Shown: positions 33,889 through 42,573 of the stretch, one piece after another
Position numbering within the stretch: the first letter of the stretch is position 1
Layout of the letters: each line of letters begins with the position of its first letter
Assembly: GCA_963752915.1 (NCBI GenBank)
Contig: CAVVZZ010000014.1
Coordinates: forward strand, 136,969-200,968
DNA: 64,000 bases
Direction: 5' to 3'
Origin: DATJPR01 sp963752915
Lineage (GTDB): Bacteria > Bacteroidota > Ignavibacteria > UBA10030 > UBA6906
Translations under genes and position numbers: made by a program
Notes under the pieces: model-generated
Databases searched by the model: none
What the model was told of the DNA's origin: nothing
Seen by the model: the letters and a program-made list of their open reading frames with translations, nothing else

Positions 33889-33926
33889 AAAACGCCTGTC
33901 TGTCGATCCGATAGTAGGCGTTTTTT
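33889..33926 (+). terminator. Leader terminator (possible attenuator) before asnA
   Basis: The 9-bp stem AAAACGCCT/AGGCGTTTT is followed by a run of six T, ending only 33 bp before the asnA ATG and before its AAGGAG site. A 9-codon open frame (MQNACLSIR, 33885-33914, no clear ribosome site) overlaps the 5' arm and contains one Asn codon. Termination here would block asnA expression, so conditional read-through is implied. Confidence 0.6.
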
Positions 33927-33958
33927 CATTTATCACCCCACTGCTAAGGAGCACTACG

Positions 33959-35089
33959 ATGCTAGATAAGAGAGCTGACTTGGCTGGACCGGGAATAGGC
34001 GATTATGACGACTTGGAGAAGATCCTCCCTTCGGACTATCATTCGTTGCTCTCCGTCAAGGAAACCCAGAGAGCGATTTATGAAGTCAAAGAATACATCG
34101 AAGATCATCTTTGCAAAGAACTCAACCTGATGATGGTCCAGGTCCCGCTGATCGTCGATGTGGAAAGCGGAGTGAACGACCTGCTGGATCGCGACGGTTC
34201 GCGGACGCCGATTCAATTTCATATTTCCAATGACCGGGACCTTCACCCGCTCGATGCGCAGGTTGTCCAGGCGGCGACAAAGTGGAAACGGGTGGCGTTA
34301 AAAGAGCTCGGGTTCAAAGTCGGCGAAGGGCTCTGTACCGATATGCGCGCGGTCCGGAAGGATTATTTTCTCGACCACGACCATAGCGCCTATGTCGATC
34401 AGTGGGACTGGGAGCGGGCAATCACGGCGAAGCAGCGCAACCTGAAGTTTCTCGAGGAAGTCGTCCGGAAGATCTGGAAAGTTCTCAAGGGGGCCGAACG
34501 GCACGTGCAGAAGTCATTCCCAAAATTGAAGTCGAAGAAATATCCGAACCTCCCGGACGAGCTGACATTCCTGCACGCGGAGGACATCCTGGCCATGTTC
34601 CCGGATCTTCCCCGGAAAGCCCGGGAGACCGAAATCCTGAAGAAGTTTCCGGCCGTGTTCATCGTCGGGATCGGCTGGCCGCTGAACGACGGCTATCCGC
34701 ACGAGAACCGCGCGGCGGACTACGATGATTGGGTTACGGAGACGAAATCAAAGGACGGACGGCCGATGCACGGCCTCAACGGGGACATCCTCGTGTGGAA
34801 CCATGTCACCAAACGGCGGCACGAGCTGACGTCGATGGGGATCAGAGTCGATGCCGAAACGCTACGGAAGCAACTCGAAATGTCAGGACAGACGGATTTC
34901 CTGAAGCTCCCGTATCACCAGGGAATTGTGACCGGCCAGCTTCCCCTGAGCATCGGTGGAGGGATCGGTCAATCGCGCACGTACATGCTTCTCCTCAAGA
35001 AGGCACACCTCGGCGAAGTGAGTGTCACGGTATGGCCGAAGGTGCTCAAGGAGATGTGCCACACGAAGAACATTCACGTCCTCGAATAG
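33959..35089 (+). CDS. asnA: Aspartate-ammonia ligase (asparagine synthetase A)
   Basis: A 376-residue enzyme that makes asparagine from aspartate, ammonia and ATP. It has a class II aminoacyl-tRNA-synthetase-like fold. The conserved opening is YHSLLSVKETQRAIYEVK, with LIVDVESGVNDLLDRDG, VGEGLCTDMRAVRKDYFLD, VDQWDWERAI and the C-terminal LPLSIGGGIGQSR ATP-binding motif. Length fits bacterial AsnA with a modest insert around residues 170-240. AAGGAG precedes the ATG at 33959. It is expressed from its own promoter through a leader with a hairpin terminator. Confidence 0.95.
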   Translation: MLDKRADLAGPGIGDYDDLEKILPSDYHSLLSVKETQRAIYEVKEYIEDHLCKELNLMMVQVPLIVDVESGVNDLLDRDGSRTPIQFHISNDRDLHPLDAQVVQAATKWKRVALKELGFKVGEGLCTDMRAVRKDYFLDHDHSAYVDQWDWERAITAKQRNLKFLEEVVRKIWKVLKGAERHVQKSFPKLKSKKYPNLPDELTFLHAEDILAMFPDLPRKARETEILKKFPAVFIVGIGWPLNDGYPHENRAADYDDWVTETKSKDGRPMHGLNGDILVWNHVTKRRHELTSMGIRVDAETLRKQLEMSGQTDFLKLPYHQGIVTGQLPLSIGGGIGQSRTYMLLLKKAHLGEVSVTVWPKVLKEMCHTKNIHVLE

Positions 35090-35119
35090 AAGAATCCTCT
35101 CCGGGGAAGGACCGATAGT

Positions 35120-35195
35120 CAATAGTCGATGGACAACGCTCTGTCGTCGCGAGGCGATCTGATTTCGTCCATCGACTATTGTCCATCGACTATCG
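35120..35195. repeat. Inverted and direct repeat between asnA and rubrerythrin
   Basis: The arm CAATAGTCGATGGAC (35120-35134) is complementary to 35167-35181, and a second near copy of the right arm follows at 35181-35195. The structure can fold into a long hairpin between convergent genes, so it may act as a bidirectional terminator, or it may be a small repeat element. Confidence 0.6.
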
Positions 35196-35206
35196 TCTAT
35201 TGGTCC

Positions 35207-35704
35207 CTATCCTTTAATGAATTTGCTCCCCTTTGTCCCGCACACGGGGCACTCTTCCGGTGCTTTACCGAACTCGATATTTCCGCACACCGGGCAGAGG
35301 AAAAACTCTTTCACCTGCAGGTCTTTTCCTGTCTTCAGCGCTTCGATTGCGAGAGAGTAGAGTTTTGCATGCACGGCTTCCACAGCGACCGCGTAGGAAA
35401 ACATCCTGTGCGCTTTGTGCGCGTCTTTTGCGGCCTGTTCGACCATCGGGGGATACATGGTGGTGTATTCGTAGGTCTCCCCCTGCACGGCCGCTTCAAG
35501 GTTCTGGAGTGTCGACCCTACGCCGTCGAGGGCCTTCAAATGCCCGTCGGCGTGGATCTTCTCCGCTTCCGCCGTGAGACGGAACAGCCTCGCGATTGTT
35601 CCGAACCCTTCGTGCTCCGCTTTCTTTGCGAAAGCGGTGTACTTCTGAAATGCCTGGCTTTCGCCGGCAAACGCCTCTTTCAAGTTGTCGAGTGTCGTCG
35701 CCAT
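35207..35704 (-). CDS. rbr: Rubrerythrin
   Basis: A 165-residue non-haem di-iron peroxidase. An N-terminal four-helix ferritin-like domain carries the iron ligands (AFAGESQAFQKY; EAEKIHADGH; AAVQGETYEYTTMYP; AVEAVHAKLY). A C-terminal rubredoxin-like knuckle carries CPVCG and CPVCGTKG. It reduces hydrogen peroxide in the cytoplasm of anaerobes and microaerobes. AGGA lies about 11 bp before the ATG. A standalone gene, convergent with asnA. Confidence 0.96.
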   Translation of the reverse strand: MATTLDNLKEAFAGESQAFQKYTAFAKKAEHEGFGTIARLFRLTAEAEKIHADGHLKALDGVGSTLQNLEAAVQGETYEYTTMYPPMVEQAAKDAHKAHRMFSYAVAVEAVHAKLYSLAIEALKTGKDLQVKEFFLCPVCGNIEFGKAPEECPVCGTKGSKFIKG

Positions 35705-35841
35705 GGATGAATTCCTGAAATGGGTGGGAGTGGAAGAACTGGAAGAACTCTACAAAGCAAGTGAAAAATCATGAGAAGGGCAATGGAACAACGGTGCCCG
35801 GGGCTCGTACAAGAAATGATACACGAGGATTGCCGGGGTCT

Positions 35842-37116
35842 ATGAACACAGAACGCTGTCACGACGACAACTTCAGAACCAAACTGGAATCGTGGACGCA
35901 CGATGGTCTCGGGCGCTGGAATGCCGTGCCGACACGCTTCCCGGAGGATCTGGATCGGTTCACCGATGAAGAGCGCGAATTCCGCGAGCAGGAGATCGAG
36001 CGGTCCACGAGCGCGGTGACCGCCGTCTATGAACGCCGAAGCCGTCTGACACAGGCGGAACGTGCGGAATTTCGGGATCGGATGCGCAGCGCTCTCCTGG
36101 GTTCGCTTCTTCGCTCAATGGACGCCGCGACCGAACAGTTCCTGAAAGAGTGCGAACGGACCGCACACGCTTTTGTCGAGGCCGCAGATGCGTTTGATTC
36201 CTCGTTGCCGATGGAGGAAGTCCATCAGGCGCTGCGAAATCAATGGGTCTTCAACAGCATCCAGCGATTGCTCAATCGTCCTGTAACAATGACCCCTTCG
36301 TCATTCGCCTACAGCATGCTCTACCCGTTCACCGACAACATGATCGACGGAACGAACCAGCGGAAGGAGAACCTCGAAGCGTTCATGTCCTGGCTTTCCG
36401 ACCGATTGGCGGAAGCGCCGGTTCGGGTCGCCGGTTCGGCGTTCGCCCCGGTCGACAGGCTCATTGGAATGATCGAAGAGGAATTCCCGCGGGCCGGGAA
36501 TCCGATGGTGTATCAAACCCTGCGGGCAATTCACCGGGCGCAGAAGCGAGGACTTTTGCTCCGGGGTGGGAGGATCGCCGGAAGCGAGGAGGAGCTGCTC
36601 GGGATTACCTTCATGAAAGGGGGAACATCGGTCCTTGTCGACGGTTGCCTGATCTCCGGCGCTCTGGACGACGCACTCGCGCAGAGCGTCTTCTTGTACG
36701 GTGTGGTTCTTCAGATGATCGACGATTTGCAGGACTTCGAGGAGGACAGGCGGGAAATGTCCTCCACGAGCTTCACACGTGCGGCCGAGCGTGGGTCCCT
36801 GGAGGTTGTCGTCAATCGCCTTCTGCACTTCATTCGGGGGACGCTCACGCAAGGGGTTTCCCCAAATGCGGGAGCGAATCCGTCGCTTCTCGGACTGATC
36901 ACGCGGAGCTGCACCTTCCTTGCCCTCGAAGCCGTTGCGCGACAACGTCACCTGTTCGGTCCTGCGTATCTCTCACGGATCCAGGCGTATATGCCGCTTC
37001 GCATCGACTATCTTGCCTCTGCCAAAGAGCGAATGACTGCCGTGGCAAACCGGATGCAGTCTCGAACTGCCTCGGCGTTTCGCGCGCTCTCCCCCATCAT
37101 TCGCGCCGGGGTTTGA
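35842..37116 (+). CDS. Class I isoprenoid-biosynthesis-like (all-alpha) protein
   Basis: A 424-residue soluble helical protein with two acidic motifs typical of class I terpenoid/prenyl synthase folds: LYPFTDNMIDGTN (DxxxD) near residue 180 and LQMIDDLQDFEED (DDxxD-like) near residue 298. It resembles RefSeq-style 'class 1 isoprenoid biosynthesis enzyme' proteins, which are not biochemically defined. It may bind a prenyl diphosphate via Mg2+. No other isoprenoid genes are nearby. The ATG at 35842 is preferred; a GTG at 35761 would add 27 non-conserved-looking residues. Confidence 0.6.
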   Translation: MNTERCHDDNFRTKLESWTHDGLGRWNAVPTRFPEDLDRFTDEEREFREQEIERSTSAVTAVYERRSRLTQAERAEFRDRMRSALLGSLLRSMDAATEQFLKECERTAHAFVEAADAFDSSLPMEEVHQALRNQWVFNSIQRLLNRPVTMTPSSFAYSMLYPFTDNMIDGTNQRKENLEAFMSWLSDRLAEAPVRVAGSAFAPVDRLIGMIEEEFPRAGNPMVYQTLRAIHRAQKRGLLLRGGRIAGSEEELLGITFMKGGTSVLVDGCLISGALDDALAQSVFLYGVVLQMIDDLQDFEEDRREMSSTSFTRAAERGSLEVVVNRLLHFIRGTLTQGVSPNAGANPSLLGLITRSCTFLALEAVARQRHLFGPAYLSRIQAYMPLRIDYLASAKERMTAVANRMQSRTASAFRALSPIIRAGV

Positions 37117-37207
37117 CTACCTCCCGGGCGGAACGTCTGACATTTCCTGCCGCCCCCCTCATGGTCGTTACCGTAAAAACTCCGGCCACGAAGACCGTTG
37201 GCTATGA

Positions 37208-37924
37208 TCACCGTTTTGTTCGCGATTTCGCCCGGTGGGTTGTCTTCGGCTTTCGTTGTGCCGGCTTCTTCGCTTTACCTCTCCCCTTCGTCGTGCTCTT
37301 CCCCTTGCCACCCGTGGTTTTGCCGCCACGGACTTTCTGAAGTTGCTGTCGAACGTAGGCCTCGAAATCGTCGCTCAGGAGGTTTTGCGGCCCCCAAATC
37401 GGATAGGTGATCGAGTGGATGCCGACGAGAGGGGCACGATGGTGCACATCGCACAGAACCCAGAGGTTGTCGCCGTCATGATCGACCCAGTCGCGCACCT
37501 GCTCTTCCGTGTACGGGGTCTTGTAGTCCTGCCGGTCGGGATGTGCGCGAGCAAGACTGGGAAGGATCATCGTGTTGAATTTCTTTGTGTCAACTGCGTT
37601 CGCCAACGCCCATTCGATAATGCGGTGATGCGTCTCCATCTGTCTGGCGCTGAACGGGTTCAGCGCCGGGTCCTTGCTCTTGGCGGGATCATCGAGAATG
37701 GATTTCCGAACGCCACAGGATATGCACGGGAGGTCCATTTCGCCGACCAGCTTGTCATGCATTGCCTTGTACTTCGGAGATTCGGTGCGATGATCATGCG
37801 GTGGGTAGAATGCGTATTCGTTCAGCGTCCGATGAAGTAATGTGATGTTCAGCGCTGCTTTGAAGTTTTTCAGCTGGTCAGTCAGGTTCTTCCTGCCAAC
37901 CGTGTCGACGATCTTCTGGGGCAT
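37208..37924 (-). CDS. HNH-endonuclease-like protein with basic C-terminal tail
   Basis: A 238-residue protein. CISCG near residue 68, METHHRIIEWALANA near 95 and DNLWVLCDVHHR near 158 form an HNH/zinc-finger-like pattern (CxxC, His pair, N-x6-H-H). The last 40 residues are a Lys/Arg/Gly-rich tail likely to bind nucleic acid. No phage or restriction genes adjoin it, although a degenerate recombinase lies about 900 bp away. GGAGG precedes the ATG. Nuclease activity is inferred from the motif only. Confidence 0.55.
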   Translation of the reverse strand: MPQKIVDTVGRKNLTDQLKNFKAALNITLLHRTLNEYAFYPPHDHRTESPKYKAMHDKLVGEMDLPCISCGVRKSILDDPAKSKDPALNPFSARQMETHHRIIEWALANAVDTKKFNTMILPSLARAHPDRQDYKTPYTEEQVRDWVDHDGDNLWVLCDVHHRAPLVGIHSITYPIWGPQNLLSDDFEAYVRQQLQKVRGGKTTGGKGKSTTKGRGKAKKPAQRKPKTTHRAKSRTKR

Positions 37925-38359
37925 GAGACCTCCGGAGCTTTATTATTAGTACACGTGGGACGGCGAGGGTCCTTCCGGGATCCGGAAGAATAATGAAAGT
38001 GATCAGCGACCGAGTTCTGAAGGCACGAATGTACTTTGTCGCCTCCCATAGGTCAAGCGACCGCAACGTCACCGGATTTCCCACCCACACTGCCGGGCTG
38101 CATCGGACGAGAATCCTTCAATCCTTTTTATATCAATCGGTTATCGCATCCCTGATTTTCACCAAAAAATCTCCAGATCCGGGGGTTACGCGGGTATATA
38201 CAGGTTGGTGAGCCCTTCGTGATTCAGGCTCGTTCAGGATATCTCCGTCGCCGCTATTCCGAGGCTCGACAAAGTCATGGTGTTCGCGTCGGCAGTCGTT
38301 CAGCCATTGCTCAGCAAGGCCGGAGGACGAGAGATGCATTCGGAACAGGAGTGACAGAC
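37925..38359. other. Intergenic region without a clear gene
   Basis: A 435-bp region that holds a 7-bp-arm hairpin CTTCCGG-GAT-CCGGAAG at 37972-37988 and an AT-rich stretch upstream of the HNH-like gene. No convincing coding sequence or RNA gene was seen. Short open frames here lack start signals. Confidence 0.5.
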
Positions 38360-38710
38360 ATGGCAGTAGCGCAAGGCGGCTGGGAGACCATAACGGAGAT
38401 CATACACATGAAGAATCACCTCATCGAACCGCGCGAAGGCATCACGGGGTTCATTACCGCGTTCAGCGAACTGATTTCTGTGTACCGAACACGGCAACTA
38501 AAAATCTGGGGAGTGCAGGATTTCATCAAACAGTTCTCCGCCCTCCAGCAACACGCCGAACCGGACATCAACTCGCTCGCTGAAAAAATCCGGATGGCGG
38601 AGAGTTTCTGCAAGGGGCTTCGCAAGGAACTCACCGAAGAGACCAGCCTTCTCACCACGGCGGAAACACACCTGATGAAACTGAAAGAGATGGGCCAAAG
38701 GGAGAAATGA
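38360..38710 (+). CDS. Hypothetical helical protein
   Basis: A 116-residue protein from an ATG preceded by GGAG at good spacing. An internal ATG at 38408 is an alternative. The composition suggests an all-helical, partly coiled-coil protein (SLAEKIRMAESFCKGLRKELTEETSLLTTAETHLMKLKEM). It has no recognised domain. It lies about 100 bp before the recombinase-like gene on the same strand, possibly as an accessory gene of the same element. Confidence 0.5.
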   Translation: MAVAQGGWETITEIIHMKNHLIEPREGITGFITAFSELISVYRTRQLKIWGVQDFIKQFSALQQHAEPDINSLAEKIRMAESFCKGLRKELTEETSLLTTAETHLMKLKEMGQREK

Positions 38711-38812
38711 AGATGCCGCGTCGGGGGAATTATGAATAAACGTTCACGCTGGTCCGGACGACCTGTCTGGTTTGCCCCGGGAATACTCGTGTTTGATTTC
38801 GTGGAGGAAGAA

Positions 38813-39712
38813 ATGAGTTTCATTCCAACGCTGTCTGAATTGTCATCAGAATATTTTGCTGCGCGCGCCCTGCGTCCCTCGACAGTGTATTCCTACAACC
38901 AGAGCATTCGTACGGCCATCCGCCTCATCGGGGATCGGCCGATTGACAGTTACCTGGCCGACGACATCAACGCATTGCGGAAGGCTCTCGACGGGGAAGG
39001 CAAGAGCGAGCATACCGCGGCGAGAATTCTTCGCGAGATCTCAGCCATTTTTCAGTTCGCACGTCTTGAACGGCATTATATTGCGGCCAACGTTGTCGAA
39101 GACCTGAAAATCCGGCCCACTCTCCCTGGCACGGAGCCCTTCACCGAGCAGGAACTCAACGCGTTCTTCGACTATGCATGGGAACACAAGAGGCCCGTGT
39201 ACTATCAGGCAATGTTCCTCCTTCTCACCGGTTGTCGCTCGCACGAAAGCTGCTCGTTCCAGCTCGAGCAGGTCCGCCTGGATGCGGAAGAACTGGATTG
39301 CCGGAGCGAACAGAGCGGCCGGCTGGAGTCCGTTCCCATGACGCCGGTCCTCCGGGCCTTCCTGAAGGAAATCCCGCAGGACGACGATCCGTTTGCGTTC
39401 CATTTCCGGTCGGTGCACGGCCTCTATCGGGCCGTCAAGAGTGTGGTCCGGGCATGCGGCGCCAGAGACCAGCTCGCGGTCCAGAGTTTCCGCGAAACGC
39501 TTGGGTCACGATCGCTCGAGGCGGGAGTCGACAAAAATATCATGAGGATCCTTGTCGGCGGGACATATTCGCAGAAAGCCCTGCGAAAGTTCCCCAATCG
39601 GGAGGTCCAGCGGAAGGAACGCAGACTGCACGCGCTGAGCATCGTTCATACGCATTTGGTCCGCGGACTCCATATCCGAAACGGATTTGGCAACGAGATC
39701 GCGGCGTCGTAA
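38813..39712 (+). CDS. Tyrosine-recombinase-like protein, catalytic residues degenerate
   Basis: A 299-residue protein after a strong GGAGGAAG ribosome site. It has an N-terminal SAM-like core-binding domain (STVYSYNQSIRTAIRLIG) and a C-terminal phage-integrase-like catalytic fold. The first catalytic Arg is present (TGCRSHES near 141). The HxxR box reads QSFR near 226 (His to Gln), the second His is replaced (LVGGTYS), and no Tyr is placed where the nucleophile should be; Phe follows in LRKFPN. It could be an inactive integrase relic, or a domesticated DNA-binding protein. No attachment-site repeats were identified nearby. Confidence 0.6.
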   Translation: MSFIPTLSELSSEYFAARALRPSTVYSYNQSIRTAIRLIGDRPIDSYLADDINALRKALDGEGKSEHTAARILREISAIFQFARLERHYIAANVVEDLKIRPTLPGTEPFTEQELNAFFDYAWEHKRPVYYQAMFLLLTGCRSHESCSFQLEQVRLDAEELDCRSEQSGRLESVPMTPVLRAFLKEIPQDDDPFAFHFRSVHGLYRAVKSVVRACGARDQLAVQSFRETLGSRSLEAGVDKNIMRILVGGTYSQKALRKFPNREVQRKERRLHALSIVHTHLVRGLHIRNGFGNEIAAS

Positions 39713-39741
39713 GGCCTACCCCCTTTTGAACTCACCCCTAG

Positions 39742-39764
39742 CCCCTCTCTTATGAAGAGAGGGG
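39742..39764. repeat. Perfect hairpin after the recombinase-like gene
   Basis: The 10-bp arms CCCCTCTCTT/AAGAGAGGGG have a 3-nt loop. The C-rich then G-rich layout resembles the first part of the composite repeats at 53760, 57269 and 59334. It may serve as a terminator-like structure; no T-run follows. Confidence 0.5.
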
Positions 39765-39814
39765 AACGTAGTCCAAGTCGAATCTTAGGGCAATCGATAT
39801 CCGGACAGCGGTCT

Positions 39815-39843
39815 TTGAGGTTGACCCATTCTCTGTGTACAAT
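39815..39843 (+). promoter_or_regulatory. Housekeeping-type promoter for the GH2 gene
   Basis: TTGAGG, a 17-bp spacer and TACAAT, placed 44 bp before the ATG at 39888. Transcription would begin near 39850. Confidence 0.5.
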
Positions 39844-39887
39844 AGAATGCTGTCAACGCCTCCATCCCACCCGAGGAATCTGCAACA

Positions 39888-42563
39888 ATGCCCAATCGTC
39901 CCTTCGTTGTCCCATTGATGTTCCTTGCCGTGTCAGCCCTGTCTGGTTGTGCGCCGTCTTTCGCATCGACAATGAAGACCGTCCCCGGCCAACCCTCGCA
40001 TCAGGTCGCTTTGGACTCGGGATGGCATTGCATCAATGTCAAAAGGGTGAACTCCTCAGGGGAAGAATTGTCCCGTCCGGCGTTTCCCCTCACGGGCTGG
40101 CTCCCGGCCACGGTTCCGGGAACAGTGTTGACGACGCTGCTCAACAACAAGCTCGTCCCCGATCCGTTTTTCGGCATGAACGACGCCAGGATCCCCGACA
40201 TCGCTGAAACAGGCCGGGACTACTACACGTACTGGTTTGTCAAAGATTTTCAGAGACAGGCTCCTCCGGGAAAGAACCAGATTTGGCTGCACTTCCGCGG
40301 CGTCAACTATGGGTGCGATATCTATTTCAACGGCCACCGGTTGAACCCAGAGACGCATTACGGCATGTTCCTTCGGCAATCATACGACATCACACCGTTC
40401 CTCCCGACGAACGGACAGAACCGGCTCGCGGTTATTGTCTATCCTCCCGATCCGGTGGGCGACCCGAATGGAGGCCAGGGGGGAGACGGGACCATCGGCA
40501 GAAATGTTTCAAATCAGTATGTGGCGGGGTGGGACTGGATCCAGCCGATCCGGGACAGGAACACCGGCATCTGGGACAAAGTCACGCTCGAGGAAACGAA
40601 CGGCGTTCTCCTGAGTAACCCGCATGTCATCACACTTGTGCCGGGTATACGATTTCCCGACCGACCTCAGGCGCCGGCAGTCGTAAAAGCGAGTGCGGAA
40701 CTTCAAAACCCGACCGACCAATCGATCACAGGGACCTTGCAGTGCAAGCTCGACGAACACGTCGTGAGCAAAGACATCGAGATCCAACCGCGCACTACGG
40801 TGGAGGTACAACTCCCAGATATCGAGATGCAGAATCCGCGTCTCTGGTGGCCGAACGGCTATGGCCCGCAGAATTTGTACACGGCGGAATTTCAATTCAC
40901 GGCAATCGGGAGCGACATCATCGACGGGAAGGAGATTTCCGTCGGCGTCCGCGAAATTCAAACAACGTGGAACGGCACCACACGGAGCCGCGAAGTGCTC
41001 GTGAACGGTCAGCGCATTTTTATCAGAGGCGGTAACTGGATCGCATCGGACGCCATGCTCCGGCTCTCAGCGGACCGCTACGACGCCGAAGTACGGTTCC
41101 AGCGCGACATGAACCTGGACCTCCTCAGAATCTGGGGCGGAGGTCTCACCGAACGTCCCGAGTTCTATGACGCCTGTGACAAATACGGGCTCCTCGTCTT
41201 CCAGGATTTCTGGATATCCGGCGACTGCAACGGCAAGTGGTTCGACCCGAAGAAGAAGGACGACCAGTGGACGCGACGCCGCTACCCGGACGATCACAGG
41301 CTGTTTCTCGCGTCGATCGCCGACCAGGTCAAAATGCTGCGCAACCATCCCTCGCTTGCCTTCTATTGCGGCGGCAACGAGATTCCACCGCCGGAAGACA
41401 TCCTGAACCGCATGCAGGATTCTCTCCTCCCCGCCCTTGACGGCACGCGGTACTTCTTCACATATTCCAACGCCGACAGTATGTCCCACAACTCCGAAGG
41501 CGGGAATGGCGACGGTACGTACCACGTTCAGCCGGACGGGTTTTATTGGGAACATCACTCGTTTCCGTTCAACTCTGAGATCGGGTCCGCCGGTCTTGGA
41601 GATTACGAATCGCTCCAGCGGTGTATCCCTCCGGAAGACCTCGTGGTTCCTGATAGAGCCGGAGGCACGCTCGACTCCGTCTGGAGATATCACAAGTACC
41701 TCGGCTACGGGAACCGGATCGACGCGTATGGAAAACCGTCGACACTGAAAGACTTTGCCGACAAGGCCCAGTTCGTCAACTATGACCAGTACCGGGCGAT
41801 GGTCGAGGGGCATGAGTCGCACATGTGGGACTGGTACACCGGGATGATCATCTGGAAGACGCAAAACCCGTGGACGGCGCTCCGAGGCCAGATGTACGAC
41901 TACTATCTCGATCCCAACGCCGCGCTCTACGGCTTGCATCACGCTGGCGAGCCGTTGCACGTAATGTGCGATCCGGTTGACGGCATGGTTTCGATCGTGA
42001 ACAACACCTTCCGGCCGGTCCGCGATCTCATGGTACAGGCCCGGGAATGGAGTATTGACGGCAAAGACTCGCTCCTGCTGCAATGGATCGTCGAAATCGG
42101 TCCGTCGACATTTCAGAAGATCAATTCGGTGAAAAAGGCGCTCGACACGCTGATTGCATCGCAGGGCGGCTTTCTGGACCTGCGGCTTGTCGCGTCGTCA
42201 CAGCAGGTACTGAGTGACAATCTCTACTGGTTGCCGGATTCAACGGGACACTACACCGGCTTGCAGCGGATGAGCAAGGCCGACGCCCGCGTTCAGGCGC
42301 ACAAAACGAAAGAAGGAGAAATCCAGGTAACGATCGCTGCTCCCGCCGGTGGCCCGCTGGCCTTCTTCAACAGGATATCGTTGATCAACCGCACGACAAA
42401 GAAGCGGATTCTTCCGGTGTTCTACAGCGACAATTATGTTTCGGTATTGCCGGGTGAGAAGAAGACCATCCTGCTCAACTATCCTGTAAGTGTCAAGAGC
42501 GAGGATGCGCTGGTTTCGGTGAGAGGCTGGAATGTCAGTGAGACGATTCTCACGGTACAATGA
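39888..42563 (+). CDS. GH2 beta-mannosidase/exo-glucosaminidase-type lipoprotein
   Basis: An 891-residue lipoprotein (lipobox LSGC near residue 21). The N-terminal sugar-binding jelly roll (WLHFRGVNYGCDIYFNGHRL) and immunoglobulin-like domains precede a (beta/alpha)8 barrel. Acid/base Glu is in CGGNEIPP near 497 and nucleophile Glu in FNSEIGSAG near 563. Barrel markers IRGGNWIASDAM and LDLLRIWGGGL match the GH2 branch containing beta-mannosidases and exo-beta-glucosaminidases. In this locus, release of mannose from the non-reducing end of manno-oligosaccharides is most likely. It has its own promoter about 50 bp upstream. A small PDZ lipoprotein gene follows 10 bp downstream. Confidence 0.87.
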   Translation: MPNRPFVVPLMFLAVSALSGCAPSFASTMKTVPGQPSHQVALDSGWHCINVKRVNSSGEELSRPAFPLTGWLPATVPGTVLTTLLNNKLVPDPFFGMNDARIPDIAETGRDYYTYWFVKDFQRQAPPGKNQIWLHFRGVNYGCDIYFNGHRLNPETHYGMFLRQSYDITPFLPTNGQNRLAVIVYPPDPVGDPNGGQGGDGTIGRNVSNQYVAGWDWIQPIRDRNTGIWDKVTLEETNGVLLSNPHVITLVPGIRFPDRPQAPAVVKASAELQNPTDQSITGTLQCKLDEHVVSKDIEIQPRTTVEVQLPDIEMQNPRLWWPNGYGPQNLYTAEFQFTAIGSDIIDGKEISVGVREIQTTWNGTTRSREVLVNGQRIFIRGGNWIASDAMLRLSADRYDAEVRFQRDMNLDLLRIWGGGLTERPEFYDACDKYGLLVFQDFWISGDCNGKWFDPKKKDDQWTRRRYPDDHRLFLASIADQVKMLRNHPSLAFYCGGNEIPPPEDILNRMQDSLLPALDGTRYFFTYSNADSMSHNSEGGNGDGTYHVQPDGFYWEHHSFPFNSEIGSAGLGDYESLQRCIPPEDLVVPDRAGGTLDSVWRYHKYLGYGNRIDAYGKPSTLKDFADKAQFVNYDQYRAMVEGHESHMWDWYTGMIIWKTQNPWTALRGQMYDYYLDPNAALYGLHHAGEPLHVMCDPVDGMVSIVNNTFRPVRDLMVQAREWSIDGKDSLLLQWIVEIGPSTFQKINSVKKALDTLIASQGGFLDLRLVASSQQVLSDNLYWLPDSTGHYTGLQRMSKADARVQAHKTKEGEIQVTIAAPAGGPLAFFNRISLINRTTKKRILPVFYSDNYVSVLPGEKKTILLNYPVSVKSEDALVSVRGWNVSETILTVQ

Positions 42564-42573
42564 GGAGGATCCG

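Noticed and set aside
35120..35195. Possible mobile-element ends between asnA and rubrerythrin
   Set aside because: The inverted repeat encloses only about 30 bp and no transposase is near. Better explained as a hairpin between convergent genes.
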